From: Paralcaligenes sp. KSB-10
Lineage (GTDB): Bacteria; Pseudomonadota; Gammaproteobacteria; Burkholderiales; Burkholderiaceae_B
Direction: 5' to 3'
Assembly (NCBI RefSeq): GCF_021266465.1
Contig: NZ_CP089848.1
Coordinates: forward strand, 1,488,001 to 1,552,000
Length of the DNA stretch: 64,000 bases
The notes beneath the pieces were generated by a model. The model made no database searches. It had not been told where the DNA came from and saw only the letters and a program-made list of their open reading frames with translations. Below, piece by piece: positions 56,569 through 64,000 of the stretch. Positions within the stretch are counted from its first letter, which is position 1. Every line of letters starts with the position of its first letter. The translations under genes were made by a program, and so were the position numbers.

Positions 56569-56770
56569 CCATCTATCGGGGCTTGGGGTCAGGACCGGCA
56601 CGGCGTGCTTGATCCGGATCTACCTCGTCCAGGCGGGCGTCGGGCGAACTCGCGTCGCCCCGCGGCGCGGGGCGCCACTCAGACAGCGCCCGCCGAAGGC
56701 CCCCGCCTTCCCTACGGTAGCATCCGGCGCACGCCTTACGCCGGTCCTGACCCCAAGCCCCGATAGACGG
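56569..56770 (-). repeat. Palindromic element, copy A2
   Basis: Outer arms of 31 bases (56569-56599 and 56740-56770) pair except at one position. Relative to A1, the mismatch there (A opposite C) has become a proper pair (A opposite T), while a new mismatch appears near the arm base. The central hairpin, CGCCCCGC / GCGGGGCG (56656-56663 with 56667-56674), differs fully from that of A1. The signature on the minus strand is at 56678-56686 and 56647-56653. Confidence 0.85.
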
Positions 56771-56866
56771 CTCGCGTAATGGCATGCCTGGAATGAACTT
56801 GCCGGCATCAATGTATACCTCGATGCATGACCTCAACGTTTCTCTCGGTGCATTTCCTCAACGCAA

Positions 56867-57091
56867 GCCGCAGGGTGGGCGGTGCTGTGCAGGCCGGCGG
56901 TAGTCCAGCGCCGGGGGCTGACGAAGGGAAGGCGGGGGCCTTCGGCGGGCCCTGTCTGAGCAGTGCCTCGCGCGCGAGGCACTGCGAGTTGGCCCGACGC
57001 CCGCCTGGACGAGGCAGACCCGGGTAGTCGGATAGCGCAGCTAGCCGACCGCTGGACGTGCCGGCCTGCACAGCACCGCCCACCCTGCGGC
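56867..57091 (+). repeat. Palindromic element, copy B2
   Basis: Outer arms of 32 bases (56867-56898 and 57060-57091) are perfect complements. Compared with B1, one pair has changed from T-A to G-C on both sides. The central palindrome (56961-56984, arms of 12) and the right-hand hairpin (GTCGG at 57027-57031 with CCGAC at 57045-57049, TAGC with GCTA inside) have different sequence from B1 but the same place and shape. The signature CTGTCTGAGC is at 56952-56961 and GCGAGTT at 56984-56990. Confidence 0.87.
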
Positions 57092-57221
57092 GTCTTTATA
57101 GAATTAACCACCGCCTACACAGCAACGCACAGCCCAAAGTCATCGCTCAAGCCCAAAAACAGCTCAAAACAACAGTCATCGAAACACATTCAGCGCCATA
57201 AGCACTCGAACCGAAAATACT

Positions 57222-58757
57222 TTAGCCCTGTTCCTTGTAGGCCTCGCGCAGCACATTCTTCTGCACCTTGCCCATGGTGTTGCGCGGTAACTGATCTATG
57301 ACATGAATACGCTTGGGCACCTTGAAATTGGCAATCAGCGCCTTCAGTTCTGTTTGCAGGCGCAGGCCATCGATAACCGCCCCCGGCCTCGGAACAATCA
57401 CAGCCACCACAGCTTCGCCGAAATCCGGATGCGGCACACCAATAACCGCCGACTCGGCCACACCCGACATTTCATCGATGATGGCTTCAATTTCCTTGGG
57501 GTAGATATTGAAGCCGCCCGAAATGATCAGGTCTTTGCTGCGTCCGACTATCGAAAGATAATTACCCGGAATGCGCGCATCGCCGCCAAATCGACCTACG
57601 TCGCCGGTCTTGAACCAGCCATCGTCGGTGAACTCCTCGCGGGTTTTCTCGGGCATGCGCCAGTACCCTTTGAATACATTGGGCCCGCGCACCTGCACAT
57701 TGCCGATTTCGCCCCCGGCCAACGCCCCATTGGCATCGTCGACCACACGCACCGACACACCAGGCAGGGCTTGCCCGACCGTGCCGGCCACACGCTCGCC
57801 CAAGGCCGGATCATAGGGATTGGACGTCAGCATTACTGTTTCGCTCATGCCATAGCGCTCCAGAATGACATGCCCCGTACGGGCCTGGAAATCCCTGAAC
57901 GTTTCCGTCAGAAGCGGCGCGGAGCCGGAAATGAACAGCCTCATTTTGCCGCAAAGCTCGCGGGTAAATCGAGTGTCCGCCAACAAGCGCACATAATAGG
58001 TCGGCACTCCCATCATCATGGTGCTTTGCGGCAAATAGCGCAGCGCCTGCTCGATATCGAGCTTGGGCAGCCAGATCATCCTGGCTCCCGCCAACAAAGC
58101 CCCGTGCGAGGCCACAAACAGGCCATGCACATGGAAAATCGGCAACATATGCAGCAACACATCGTCCGCACGCCAGCCCCAATACGCTTTCAGCACCTGC
58201 GCATTCGACACCAGGTTCCGATGCGTCAACATCGCCCCCTTGCTGCGGCCGGTCGTCCCGGATGTATAGAGAATAGCCGCCAGATCATCGTCCTGGCTCA
58301 TGGCGGTCTGAAACTCCGAAGACAGGTCCGCAGCGGCGGCAAGGCACGTGCCGCTGCCATCGTCGTCCATCGTGTACACATGAGCGGTATTCGTTTTCTT
58401 CGCCAGGCTGTCGATCCAGGCAAGATTCTTGCTTGCGCAGACCAATACCGATGGCTGGGCGTCGCCAAGGAAATATTCAACCTCGGCAGCCCGATAAGCG
58501 ATATTCAGAGGCAAATAAACCAGGCCCGCGCGTATCGTCGCCAGATACAGCATCAGGGCCTCAGGAGATTTTTCAACTTGCACCGCAACACGGGCGCCCG
58601 CCGGCAGATCAAGCCGGCGCAGCAGATTGGCAAAACGCGCCGACAAATGATCGATATCGTCCCAGCTGTAATCGCGTGCCGGCGTCTGGATCGCAACCTG
58701 GCTTCGATCGTCCGGGAAGCCCGACTCAAGTACCGCGTAAAGATTTGTGTTGCTCAC
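57222..58757 (-). CDS. matB: Malonyl-CoA synthetase (MatB-like)
   Basis: This AMP-forming acyl-CoA synthetase (511 residues) is predicted to make malonyl-CoA from malonate, ATP and CoA. ILYTSGTTGRSKGAMLTHRN is the P-loop-like motif, ERYGMSETVMLTSNPYD the A5 motif (malonyl-CoA synthetases have GMTE/GMSE T-like forms here), and DGWFKTGDVGRF with IVGRSKDLIISGGFNIYPKE the hinge region. The catalytic Lys lies in LPRNTMGKVQKNVLRE. Assignment to malonate rests largely on its position 97 bases downstream of the malonyl-CoA decarboxylase gene. Confidence 0.88.
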   Translation of the reverse strand: MSNTNLYAVLESGFPDDRSQVAIQTPARDYSWDDIDHLSARFANLLRRLDLPAGARVAVQVEKSPEALMLYLATIRAGLVYLPLNIAYRAAEVEYFLGDAQPSVLVCASKNLAWIDSLAKKTNTAHVYTMDDDGSGTCLAAAADLSSEFQTAMSQDDDLAAILYTSGTTGRSKGAMLTHRNLVSNAQVLKAYWGWRADDVLLHMLPIFHVHGLFVASHGALLAGARMIWLPKLDIEQALRYLPQSTMMMGVPTYYVRLLADTRFTRELCGKMRLFISGSAPLLTETFRDFQARTGHVILERYGMSETVMLTSNPYDPALGERVAGTVGQALPGVSVRVVDDANGALAGGEIGNVQVRGPNVFKGYWRMPEKTREEFTDDGWFKTGDVGRFGGDARIPGNYLSIVGRSKDLIISGGFNIYPKEIEAIIDEMSGVAESAVIGVPHPDFGEAVVAVIVPRPGAVIDGLRLQTELKALIANFKVPKRIHVIDQLPRNTMGKVQKNVLREAYKEQG

Positions 58758-58854
58758 TCAAAAAGTCTCCAAAATATTCTGCTCCGTCCGGCAAGGGCAA
58801 ATTCGCCCCGCCAGCCTGGCTGTCAATAATCGCCAATGCGCGCGGAAAGGACAA

Positions 58855-60150
58855 TCAGCGCCATTTCAGGCTGCGGGAAAGCCTCGGTTTTCCCGCAGCC
58901 AACTGCACCAGATTTGCATCCAGTTCATCCAGGTCGTAAAGATAATTCACCATGATCGCGCACGATTGCTCCAGGCCTTTGGCCGAGCAGTCGGCAGCCC
59001 AATTGATGCGTTCGATACGCGCACCGTTTCCCAAATGAAAGCGCGCCACCGGATCGAGCGGCTGGCCATTCTTCATGGCTTTCAGATAATGGGCCGCCAA
59101 TTTCAGGCCGGTACGCTGCACCACTTCGGATGCCTGGCCGACGGCGGCTTTTTGCAATTGAGCAACCCATCTCACGCCGGCGCGGGCGCTCTCGTGGGCA
59201 TACTGGTTATCGCTGCGATCGTGCAGCAGTTCCTGCAAAACCTGGCCATCCTGTTTACCCAGCCATGCCGCAAAGCCGGGAATCGGCGACAGAGTCGCAA
59301 ACGACTTCAAGCGCGGCAATTCGCGCAGCAATTCTTCGATCACTCTCTTGAGCAGGAAATTGCCGAAACTGATGCCCCGCAGGCCCGCCTGCGTGTTGGA
59401 AATGGAATAGAAAATAGCCCAACGAGCCTTGTCCAGATCCGCCGCCGGCGACTGAGGATCCAGCAGCGCCTGTACATTGCCGGCCATTTGCGGCGCAAAC
59501 GCGACTTCGACAAAAATCAGCGGGATATCGTCCATGCCGGGATGAAAAAATGCATAGCAGCGACGGTTTTTCGCAACCCTGTGCCGTAACTCTTCCCATG
59601 AATGGATCTCGTGCACGGCTTCATACTGGATCAGCTTTTCGAGCAGCGACGCCGGCGAATCCCAGGTAATGGGCTTGAGTTCGAGCATACCCACATCGAA
59701 CCAAGTCGATAACAGGCCTTCAAGCTCGTGCTCCAGCACGGTCAAGCCGGCAATCTGCTTGCGCCAGCGCAGCATATCGGCGCGCAAGCCCACCAGGAAC
59801 CGCAAACCATCGGCTTGCGCATTGAAACGCTTGAACAGGCGCAGCCCCTGATCGGTGCGCGGCTCGATGCCTGAGCTTGTCTGAGCCAGATTATTCAATA
59901 GGAAACGCCGTTCTTTGTCCTCAGCCGCCGCGTATCGGGTGCACCACTGCTTGGCCAACCGGTTTGCCGCCACATCGGTTAACCGCGCCGAAAACAGGCT
60001 TTCCGTTTCCACCGGATTGTTCGATCGATCGCCGTCCAGCCAGCGCCCCAGTCGGGCAATCAGGCCCGGCGCCTCGCCACGATTTTTTTCAATGGCTTCT
60101 TCAGGCATGGGATCAGCCAGCTCACGAGTGCCTGATTCTAGTATGGTCAT
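58855..60150 (-). CDS. matA: Malonyl-CoA decarboxylase
   Basis: The enzyme splits malonyl-CoA to acetyl-CoA and CO2. It is a 431-residue MCD family member with an N-terminal helical domain (about residues 40-150, LRFLVGLRADMLRWRKQIAG) and a GNAT-like catalytic domain. CYAFFHPGMDDIPLIFVEVA, ISNTQAGLRGISFGNFLLK and LSPIPGFAAWL are signature blocks. HLGNGARIERINWAADCSAK contains residues of the CoA/malonyl pocket, and MVNYLYDL follows. It is upstream of matB on the same strand, the order known for mat operons. Confidence 0.92.
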   Translation of the reverse strand: MTILESGTRELADPMPEEAIEKNRGEAPGLIARLGRWLDGDRSNNPVETESLFSARLTDVAANRLAKQWCTRYAAAEDKERRFLLNNLAQTSSGIEPRTDQGLRLFKRFNAQADGLRFLVGLRADMLRWRKQIAGLTVLEHELEGLLSTWFDVGMLELKPITWDSPASLLEKLIQYEAVHEIHSWEELRHRVAKNRRCYAFFHPGMDDIPLIFVEVAFAPQMAGNVQALLDPQSPAADLDKARWAIFYSISNTQAGLRGISFGNFLLKRVIEELLRELPRLKSFATLSPIPGFAAWLGKQDGQVLQELLHDRSDNQYAHESARAGVRWVAQLQKAAVGQASEVVQRTGLKLAAHYLKAMKNGQPLDPVARFHLGNGARIERINWAADCSAKGLEQSCAIMVNYLYDLDELDANLVQLAAGKPRLSRSLKWR

Positions 60151-60340
60151 GGACGAGCCCCCTGATAACCGAAGAACGTTGTTCGATGGAACCTTTGTTA
60201 TGAATAATGGATTGTAATCCAGGACGGTATTTTTATAGGGCTCGGCTCCCTACCAAATAGGCCGTGCCGTGATGTATTGTCGCGTTACCCCGTGCCCGCA
60301 GAAAAAGGTGTTAGCGACCACCCAAAAAACTCTAACACGA

Positions 60341-60569
60341 GCGGGGGTGGCGGCCCAGGCAGGGTGAGCGAGCTTGAGTCCGCCGCGGCCGCAGCCTGGA
60401 TCGGGATGCAAGGGAGCGGCTGCTTGCGCGTCAAGGGTGTCCACAGCCCGGGGGGCTGTGGACGACGCGAGTTCCGCGACCGCCCGATCCAGGCTGCGGC
60501 CGCGGGCAGTCCTGGCAAAGCCAGGACCGGACGATGCGAGCTCCACCCCGCCTGGGCCGCCACCCCCGC
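60341..60569 (+). repeat. Palindromic element, copy C2
   Basis: Outer arms of 26 bases (60341-60366 and 60544-60569) pair except at one position. The inner stem is a perfect 21-base pair (60385-60405 with 60483-60503) whose sequence differs from the equivalent stem of C1. The tip hairpin GTCCACAGCC / GGCTGTGGAC (60439-60448 with 60454-60463) also differs. The right-hand hairpin GTCCTGGC-AAA-GCCAGGAC (60509-60527) is identical to that of C1. GCGAGTT is kept after the tip, while the leading signature is degenerate. Confidence 0.84.
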
Positions 60570-60675
60570 GCCTCAAGAACACGAATAGTTGCGATAAGAC
60601 AGCCCACAGCCAGCCACAAGACCACCCCAAGCATCCATTAGCAACCCGCAAGGCCTAAGGTTACCCACTTGGAAT

Positions 60676-60708
60676 ACAAAAACCCGAACCTTCAAATGAA
60701 GATCCGGG
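60676..60708 (-). terminator. Terminator of the small basic protein gene
   Basis: On the minus strand a 12-base stem (60697-60708 with 60683-60694, two G-U pairs) is followed by TTTTTGT. It lies about 36 bases past the stop of the 67-residue gene. Confidence 0.72.
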
Positions 60709-60743
60709 CTTTGTACAAGCTCGAAGGAACCACTAAAAGCTGC

Positions 60744-60947
60744 TTACTTTTGCGTCTTCGCCGCAGGCGCCGTTTTCATTGCGCCGGGAGCTGCGGTTTT
60801 CGCTGTAGCCGACTTGGCCTTGTGCTTCGCATGATGAGTGGTCTTGGCGTGCGTGGCGCTTGCGGCAAAGGCCGACGGAGCCATGGCAATACCCAGGCAC
60901 AAAGCAGAGGTGGACAGGGCAAGAGCAATACGCGATTGTTTGGTCAT
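60744..60947 (-). CDS. Small basic secreted Ala/Lys/His-rich protein
   Basis: This 67-residue product begins with a signal peptide (IALALSTSALCLGIAMAPSAFA). The mature part is about 40 residues, nearly all Ala, Lys, His and Thr (THAKTTHHAKHKAKSATAKT). An AGGAG site lies before the ATG at 60947. Small Lys/Ala-rich exported proteins occur in many Burkholderiales, sometimes annotated as acid-shock-like, but no domain is recognised and the function is unknown. It has its own terminator. Confidence 0.7.
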   Translation of the reverse strand: MTKQSRIALALSTSALCLGIAMAPSAFAASATHAKTTHHAKHKAKSATAKTAAPGAMKTAPAAKTQK

Positions 60948-61304
60948 TGAAGTGACTCCTAGAAACAGTTGTCGAAATGCCTGTGCATTCGAGGGTTAGA
61001 GCCGACAAACACTGCACGACTCATGTTCGTTAAGAACCAACCCCCAACATTTAGTTCGGAGCGAATATGCAAACAAGTGCATTAACTGTAGCCAGTTAAT
61101 ACCCCGAACAAAGGTCAAAATCGAAATAAACCCTGATTTATTGAAAGATCCGCCCAAATCGCCCATACGGCCGGTAACAATCCTGACCCCTGGCTTAATG
61201 GCAAAACCCCATCGGTTGTATCATGGGCAAGCCGAAACGTTTCCGATTCCAGACACGGAAGACGTCCCGGCAAGTCAAACCATCCACTGCTTCGGGAGCA
61301 CACA
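60948..61304. other. Divergent intergenic region with palindrome
   Basis: This 357-base gap separates the small basic protein gene and the PLP-enzyme gene. ATTAACTG (61081-61088) and CAGTTAAT (61093-61100) form a perfect inverted repeat with a 4-base centre, about 140 bases from the first gene and 205 from the second. I see no other feature. Confidence 0.5.
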
Positions 61305-62522
61305 ATGAAGGTCGTAACGCCGTCCTCCGCCAATCACACAGACACTCAATGGCACGACGAAACCACCGTCCTGCATGGCGACGCGGCACTGGCTTGCGAC
61401 TCATCCGTGGTGGCTCCGATCCAGTACAGCGCGACATTCAGGGCCGACACGCCAGCCGATTTCGCCGACATGGCCAATATGCCCAGACCCCCCGCTTTTT
61501 ATACGCGCTACGGCAACCCCGTGCACAAACGCGTCGAAGCCATTCTTGCCGAACTCGAAGGCACCGAAACAGCCCTGCTGATGGCTTCGGGCATGGGCGC
61601 CATCAGCACAACAGTATTAAGCCTGGTGTCCAGAGGCGATCATGTCATCGCCCAGAAACGTCATTACATGAGCACTTCGAAGCTGTTCGAAGAAGTGCTG
61701 CCGCGTTTCGGAGTCGAGGTCAGCATCGTCGACCAGACCGACCTGGCCGCAATGGCCGCAGCCATCCGGCCCGAAACCCGGCTGATCATGCTCGAAACCC
61801 CCGTCAACCCGACCTTGTCCCTGACTGATCTGGCGGCGGTTGCCGCAATGGCCCGGCCGCGCAACATCATCACCATTGCCGACAACACCTTCGCCTCGCC
61901 GCTGAATCAAAAACCCCATGCGCTGGGCATCGATATCGTGGTGCACAGCGCCACCAAATATTTTGGCGGGCATCACGACATCACGGCCGGCGCGGTCTGC
62001 TGCTCGGCCGCGCACGCCGAGCTCATCTGGAAAATGCACGTCACCCTGGGGTCGGTGCTTTCCCCGATGGACGCCTGGCTGCTCTTGCGCGGGCTCAGAA
62101 CCTTGCCGCTGCGCCTGGAACGCATCAATGCCAACGCACTGGCCCTGGCCGGCTGGCTGGAAAACCAGCCGCGGATCGAGCGCGTCTTTTATCCCGGCCT
62201 GGCCAGCCATCCGCAGCACGATCTGGCGCTGCGGCAAATGAAAGGATTTGGCGCCGTCATCGCTTTTTCGATCAAGGGCGGGTTCGACATGACCAGCCAA
62301 TTCGTCGCCTCGCTAAAGCTCGCCACGCATGCCGTCAGCCTGGGCGGCGTCGAGACTCTGATTGTCCACACCGCCGCCATGTGGGCCGGCACCATGACGG
62401 AAGCCCAGATGCAATCGGCGGGAATCGAAGCGAATTTCGTACGCATGTCGGTTGGAGTCGAGCATATCGAAGACCTCAAGGCCGACCTGGGCAGCGCCCT
62501 GGCGGCCCTGGAACACGCCTGA
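61305..62522 (+). CDS. Cys/Met-metabolism PLP-dependent lyase (MetC-like)
   Basis: This fold-type I PLP enzyme of 405 residues acts on sulfur amino acids or their precursors. FYTRYGNPVHKRVEAILAEL, ALLMASGMGAISTTVLSL and DNTFASPLNQKPHALGIDIV precede the PLP lysine in VHSATKYFGGHHDITAGAV (Lys at about residue 213). The C-terminus has VSLGGVETLIVHTA and MSVGVEHIEDLKADLG. The family includes cystathionine beta-lyase, cystathionine gamma-synthase and methionine gamma-lyase, and the sequence alone does not choose between them. It is a likely single-gene unit, 54 bases upstream of the MDR oxidoreductase. Confidence 0.9.
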   Translation: MKVVTPSSANHTDTQWHDETTVLHGDAALACDSSVVAPIQYSATFRADTPADFADMANMPRPPAFYTRYGNPVHKRVEAILAELEGTETALLMASGMGAISTTVLSLVSRGDHVIAQKRHYMSTSKLFEEVLPRFGVEVSIVDQTDLAAMAAAIRPETRLIMLETPVNPTLSLTDLAAVAAMARPRNIITIADNTFASPLNQKPHALGIDIVVHSATKYFGGHHDITAGAVCCSAAHAELIWKMHVTLGSVLSPMDAWLLLRGLRTLPLRLERINANALALAGWLENQPRIERVFYPGLASHPQHDLALRQMKGFGAVIAFSIKGGFDMTSQFVASLKLATHAVSLGGVETLIVHTAAMWAGTMTEAQMQSAGIEANFVRMSVGVEHIEDLKADLGSALAALEHA

Positions 62523-62576
62523 CATAGCCGCTACACTTGAAAAATCCATACCTCCCACATACTCACGGAAATAGTG

Positions 62577-63578
62577 ATGAAAGCAGCCTGGTACGACGAT
62601 AGAGGACCCGCACGCGATGTGCTTCAGGTCGGAGACTTGCCCAAGCCAAGCGTCCAGGCCGGCGAGGTTCTGGTGCGAATCCACGCCAGCGGGATCAACC
62701 CTTCCGATACCAAGTCGCGCAGCGGTGCGGGCGCGCGGCCCAATGTTTTTCCCAGAGTCATTCCTCATCAGGATGGAGCCGGCGTCATCGAAGCCGTGGG
62801 CGAAGGCGTGGATGCCGGCCGCATCGGCCAACGGGTCTGGGTATACGAAGCGCAACTGGGCCGTCCTTTCGGCTGCGCCGCCGACTATACAAGCGTTCCA
62901 GCCATCAACGCCGTTGCGCTTCCAGCCACGACAAGCTTCGAAGAAGGAGCCTGCCTGGGTGTACCCGCGCTCACGGCTCATTACTGCGTCACGGCCGATG
63001 GCCCACTCGAAGGAAAATTTGTCCTGGTCACCGGCGGTGCCGGGGCGGTCGGTTTTTACGCCGTTCAGTTCGCCAGGCATGAGGGCGCGACCGTCATAGC
63101 GACCGTCCGAACGGAAGAACAGGCACGGGTCGCACGGGAAGCAGGCGCGCAGCACATTCTCTATCGCCTGAAAGACGATATGGTTGCCGGCATAGCCAGA
63201 ATTACAGGCGTGGAAGACGGCCGGGGCATCGATCGCATCGTTGATGTCGCATTCGGCGCAAACCTGGACACAAGCCTGAAAGTCTTGAAAACAAACGGTT
63301 CCATCGCTTCCTACGCGTCCGACCAGACTCCGGTTCCCGCCTTGCCCTTCTGGCAATTGATAAGGCTCAACGCCACGGTACGATATGTCCTGGTTTATGC
63401 AATGAGCCGCGAGGCCCATGCCAAGGCGATTGCCGCTGTCACCGATGCACTTGCCAAGCGGACGCTGAAACACCATATCGCGGCCCGGTTTGCGCTCGAT
63501 CGAATTATCGACGCCCATGAAGCCCTGGAATCGGGCCAAACGGTTGGGAAGATCATCATCGCCATGGACGCAAACTGA
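62577..63578 (+). CDS. MDR-superfamily NADPH:quinone oxidoreductase
   Basis: This is a zinc-independent medium-chain dehydrogenase of 333 residues. The catalytic domain shows VLVRIHASGINPSDTKSRSG and VIPHQDGAGVIEAVGEGVD. The nucleotide-binding domain shows FVLVTGGAGAVGFYAVQFAR and VIATVRTEEQARVAREAGAQ. Zinc-binding cysteines of alcohol dehydrogenases are absent. The ATG at 62577 is chosen over the overlapping GTG at 62574. Substrate is unknown. Confidence 0.9.
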   Translation: MKAAWYDDRGPARDVLQVGDLPKPSVQAGEVLVRIHASGINPSDTKSRSGAGARPNVFPRVIPHQDGAGVIEAVGEGVDAGRIGQRVWVYEAQLGRPFGCAADYTSVPAINAVALPATTSFEEGACLGVPALTAHYCVTADGPLEGKFVLVTGGAGAVGFYAVQFARHEGATVIATVRTEEQARVAREAGAQHILYRLKDDMVAGIARITGVEDGRGIDRIVDVAFGANLDTSLKVLKTNGSIASYASDQTPVPALPFWQLIRLNATVRYVLVYAMSREAHAKAIAAVTDALAKRTLKHHIAARFALDRIIDAHEALESGQTVGKIIIAMDAN

Positions 63579-63605
63579 CTCCCTGCCCAAAGCGGAAGGC
63601 ACGTG

Positions 63606-64000
63606 TCAATACGATTTCGGCAAGCCCAGCACTTTCTCCGCGATAAAGCACAGAATCAGTTGCGGCGATATGGGTGCAATGCGCGGCAGCATAGCCTCGC
63701 GGAAATACCGCTCCACGTGGTATTCCTTTGCATAACCCATGCCGCCATGGGTCAATACGGCGGTTTCACAGGCCTTGAATCCCGACTCGGCGGCAAAGAA
63801 CTTTGCGGCGTTGGCTTCGGCCGCGCAAGGCTTGCCCTGATCGTACAGCCAGGCGGCCTTCTGATATAAAAGTGCGGCCGCCTCCAGCTCTACCCAGCGT
63901 TCGGCGAGCGGATGCTGGATCCCCTGGTTCATGCCGATGGGCCGGTTGAATACCACTCGCTCGCCGGCATAGGACGCCGCCCTGCGCAATGCCGCGCGCC
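63606..64000 (-). CDS. Acyl-CoA dehydrogenase, C-terminal part (cut by window edge)
   Basis: The frame is open to the end of the window and shows the C-terminal domain of an acyl-CoA dehydrogenase: AGERVVFNRPIGMNQGIQHP, then AAEANAAKFFAAESGFKACE, and LTHGGMGYAKEYHVERYFRE. The last matches the conserved GGxGYxxExxxERxxRD region. Stop is at 63606-63608. The FAD signature and start lie beyond base 64000. It is convergent with the MDR oxidoreductase. Confidence 0.9.
   Translation of the reverse strand, partial: RAALRRAASYAGERVVFNRPIGMNQGIQHPLAERWVELEAAALLYQKAAWLYDQGKPCAAEANAAKFFAAESGFKACETAVLTHGGMGYAKEYHVERYFREAMLPRIAPISPQLILCFIAEKVLGLPKSY

Larger units (their letters stand above)
56454..57221. 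other. Non-coding gap between convergent mdcH and matB
   Basis: This 768-base gap holds elements A2 (56569-56770) and B2 (56867-57091) in the same order as A1 and B1. Upstream of A2 a 16-base sequence TCGGGTGTTTATGGTA occurs twice (56511-56526 and 56528-56543). Both A elements are preceded by TTTGGTATTTGAAGACGCC. After B2 the sequence up to the matB stop still resembles the matching stretch after B1. No gene is supported. Confidence 0.8.
60151..60743. other. Intergenic region holding element C2 and a terminator
   Basis: Bases 60151-60340 are upstream of matA and probably hold its promoter; a small palindrome GGATT-GT-AATCC lies at 60209-60220. Element C2 occupies 60341-60569. A terminator for the next minus-strand gene is at 60676-60708. 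No gene is supported. Confidence 0.7.

Noticed and set aside
57303-58829. Long plus-strand frame opposite matB
   Set aside because: It mirrors the well-supported synthetase gene and shows no family motif of its own.

Overview
The window is a moderately GC-rich, densely packed bacterial chromosome segment. Gene content points to a betaproteobacterium of the Alcaligenaceae (the Bordetella / Pusillimonas neighbourhood). Reasons: the cysS - TPR protein - cyclophilin - lpxH order, two Bug-type tripartite-tricarboxylate receptors beside their own regulators, a bamC-dapA pair, and NADPH-type cysJIG. This placement is an inference from gene content, not from a search. Housekeeping blocks alternate with catabolic accessory blocks. 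No phage, plasmid, CRISPR array or complete insertion sequence is visible.

Layout. 1-8.1 kb: cysS (cut by the window edge), a secreted TPR protein, cyclophilin, lpxH, uppP, a TerC/CorC membrane protein, suhB, trmJ and cysE. 8.1-8.9 kb: non-coding, with two palindromic elements. 8.9-12.2 kb: a 3-oxoacid CoA-transferase pair, a Bug receptor and a divergent IclR regulator. 12.2-18.7 kb: an MscS channel, an M81 (MlrC-like) protein with a second Bug receptor and divergent LysR, a non-coding stretch with DnaA-box pairs and a possible recombinase remnant, cytochrome b561 and a methyltransferase. 18.9-30 kb: a 58-residue protein, an M14 peptidase, a luciferase-like oxidoreductase with an Sfp-type phosphopantetheinyl transferase, acyl-CoA dehydrogenase, CaiB-type CoA-transferase, LysR, an HpaI-type aldolase, a MarR/MFS efflux pair and an FMN reductase. 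30-44.3 kb: mutS, ribosomal oxygenase, cysJ-cysI-cysG, bamC, dapA, an M50 protease, a YciO/Sua5 protein, a zinc peptidase and a small secreted protein. 44.8 kb: tRNA-His, then a cardiolipin synthase.

46.5-60.2 kb is a malonate island. A GntR regulator is divergent from a TRAP transporter (dctPQM), followed in one overlapping run by mdcA-C-D-E-G-B-H, the biotin-independent malonate decarboxylase and its prosthetic-group factors. Facing it is matA-matB (malonyl-CoA decarboxylase and malonyl-CoA synthetase). So both known bacterial routes from malonate to acetyl-CoA lie side by side. A near-perfect palindrome in the regulator/transporter gap resembles the MatR operator. The window ends with a small basic secreted protein, a Cys/Met-metabolism PLP enzyme, an MDR oxidoreductase and a truncated acyl-CoA dehydrogenase.

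The least explained feature is a family of six palindromic elements of about 200-230 bp, in non-coding gaps: 8182-8381, 8604-8824, 39155-39380, 56569-56770, 56867-57091 and 60341-60569. All have a long outer stem and a central hairpin, and five of the six share a recognisable strand-specific signature around that hairpin. The stem sequences differ from copy to copy, yet self-complementarity is kept. That is what selection on a folded RNA, or on DNA hairpins of a mobile element, would leave. I do not recognise the family.
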